Notes under the pieces: model-generated
The model's input: only the letters and a program-made list of their open reading frames with translations
Database searches by the model: none
What the model was told of the DNA's origin: nothing
Shown: positions 4,985 through 5,618 of the stretch, piece after piece
Numbering within the stretch: position 1 is the first letter of the stretch
How the letters are laid out: every line of letters starts with the position of its first letter
Assembly: GCA_902767145.1 (NCBI GenBank)
Contig: CACXGG010000132.1
Location: forward strand, 1 to 5,618
Direction of reading: 5' to 3'
Length of the DNA stretch: 5,618 bases
Source of the DNA: Oscillospiraceae bacterium
GTDB taxonomy: Bacteria; Bacillota; Clostridia; Saccharofermentanales; Saccharofermentanaceae
Position numbers and translations under genes: made by a program

Positions 4985-5618
4985 TTGGCAGATAAGCGCA
5001 AAAAAGGAATAAGCATAAAGATCGTAGCTGCATTGTATTCGGTCATCGCTATCATCGTACTTACGGTAGTGGTGGTGTTTATCGGTTACCATCTTTTCGA
5101 GAAGAACGTACGGGCGAACTACGAAAAGTATACTGTCACCGTACTTGAGAACGCATATATCATCGCGTCGGACTATTCCTTCGGGGATATGATCGCTGAC
5201 AGGGAGGCCCATCTTGGATATGAGGATATGAGAGAGCGCCTGAATAAGATCAAGGAAGCTTCCGATATCGACTATCTCTATGCAGTCTATTTTGATGATA
5301 TCGATGATATCCACAGTCTGACATATGCCATAAATACCAAGACGACAGAGGAGCTGGAGGCAGGCGGAAAATATACCTACCTGGGAACTCCCTGTGAAGA
5401 GGGAAGCTTCGAGGATGAGACTTTAAAGATCCTTCAGAAGGCCGTTAAGGATGGTCAGAAGGAGAGCGGGGTCCTGGAAGGATACTCTGATGAATACGGA
5501 CACATGCTCAACGGATATAAGGTCTTATTCGACAACGACGGAGAGCCTGTGGGACTTCTCTGTGTCGAGATCGATGTTACAAACATTCAGGGTGACCTTG
5601 ATCATTACCTCCGCATCA
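4985..5618 (+). CDS. Membrane sensor protein with Cache-like extracellular domain (3' end outside window)
   Basis: The frame is open from a TGA at 4979-4981 to the right edge, giving 211 residues so far. The only start near the open end is TTG at 4985, with GGAG (4973-4976) 8 bases upstream; there is no upstream ATG in frame. A basic N-terminus (MADKRKKGISIK) precedes one membrane helix (about 13-34). An extracellular region of at least 170 residues follows. Within it, DYLYAVYFDD, the later YGHMLNGYKVLFDNDGEPVG and LLCVEIDVTNI have the strand pattern and Y-G-x-M-x-x-G-Y-K-x-x-x-D-x-x-G-x-x-V-G signature of Cache sensor domains. A second membrane helix, HAMP and an output module (methyl-accepting, PP2C-type phosphatase, GGDEF or other) should follow outside the window, so the output cannot be told. 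It is transcribed away from the two-component operon. A tandem GATGATATC (5294-5311) encodes DDIDDI. Confidence 0.8.
   Translation, partial: MADKRKKGISIKIVAALYSVIAIIVLTVVVVFIGYHLFEKNVRANYEKYTVTVLENAYIIASDYSFGDMIADREAHLGYEDMRERLNKIKEASDIDYLYAVYFDDIDDIHSLTYAINTKTTEELEAGGKYTYLGTPCEEGSFEDETLKILQKAVKDGQKESGVLEGYSDEYGHMLNGYKVLFDNDGEPVGLLCVEIDVTNIQGDLDHYLRI

Noticed and set aside
4978..4995. Mini-ORF ATG AGT ATT GGC AGA TAA overlapping the sensor start
   Set aside because: Only five codons; the GGAG upstream is too close to serve it and is better placed for the TTG at 4985.
5294..5311. Tandem GATGATATC direct repeat
   Set aside because: Two 9-bp copies inside coding sequence (DDIDDI); too short to call a meaningful repeat element.
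4790..5314. 174-codon open frame on the - strand
   Set aside because: It lies opposite the Cache-domain sensor gene and the 34-codon ORF, has no recognisable domain, and its DIIDIIKID start is the reverse reading of GATGATATC repeats.

Overview
The window reads like a chromosomal segment of an anaerobic Firmicute, most likely a Clostridia/Lachnospiraceae-type organism. This rests on moderate base composition, frequent AAG/GAG/ATC/GGA codons, purine-rich Shine-Dalgarno (SD) sites, TTG and GTG starts, and the style of its sensor proteins. The lineage is inferred from general sequence character; there is no marker gene here. No RNA genes, CRISPR arrays, insertion sequences or attachment sites were seen.

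Left part (1-1044, + strand): the C-terminal end of an integral membrane protein runs in from the left edge. Five bases after its stop begins a complete 272-residue metallo-beta-lactamase-fold hydrolase of the COG1237 type. The two look co-transcribed. They converge on the next operon across 56 bp that hold terminator-like inverted repeats.

Middle (1101-4643, - strand): three genes in transcription order are an OmpR-family response regulator, its sensor histidine kinase (20-bp overlap, TTG start) and, after an 80-bp gap, a very acidic exported esterase with a lipoprotein-type signal. The simplest reading is a two-component system that senses something outside the cell and is transcribed with a surface hydrolase. 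The 80-bp gap can fold so that the SD of the esterase is base-paired, which would let the esterase be expressed differently from the regulators. Upstream of the regulator lies an 11-bp-period direct repeat followed by a perfect TATAAT with no recognisable -35. This is the layout of a promoter activated by an OmpR/PhoB-type regulator, and its predicted start point falls on the regulator's ATG (possible leaderless mRNA).

Right part (4644-5618, divergent, + strand): about 209 bp of AT-rich intergenic DNA holds the presumed control sites for both directions. Next come a 34-codon ORF with a strong SD and a GTG start, then the N-terminal 211 residues of a membrane sensor with a Cache-like extracellular domain. 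Its output domain lies beyond the right edge.

The best candidates for something new are the coupling of the two-component system to the acidic esterase, the activator-type leaderless promoter, the SD-masking leader, and the mini-ORF that resembles the start of a larger signalling protein.
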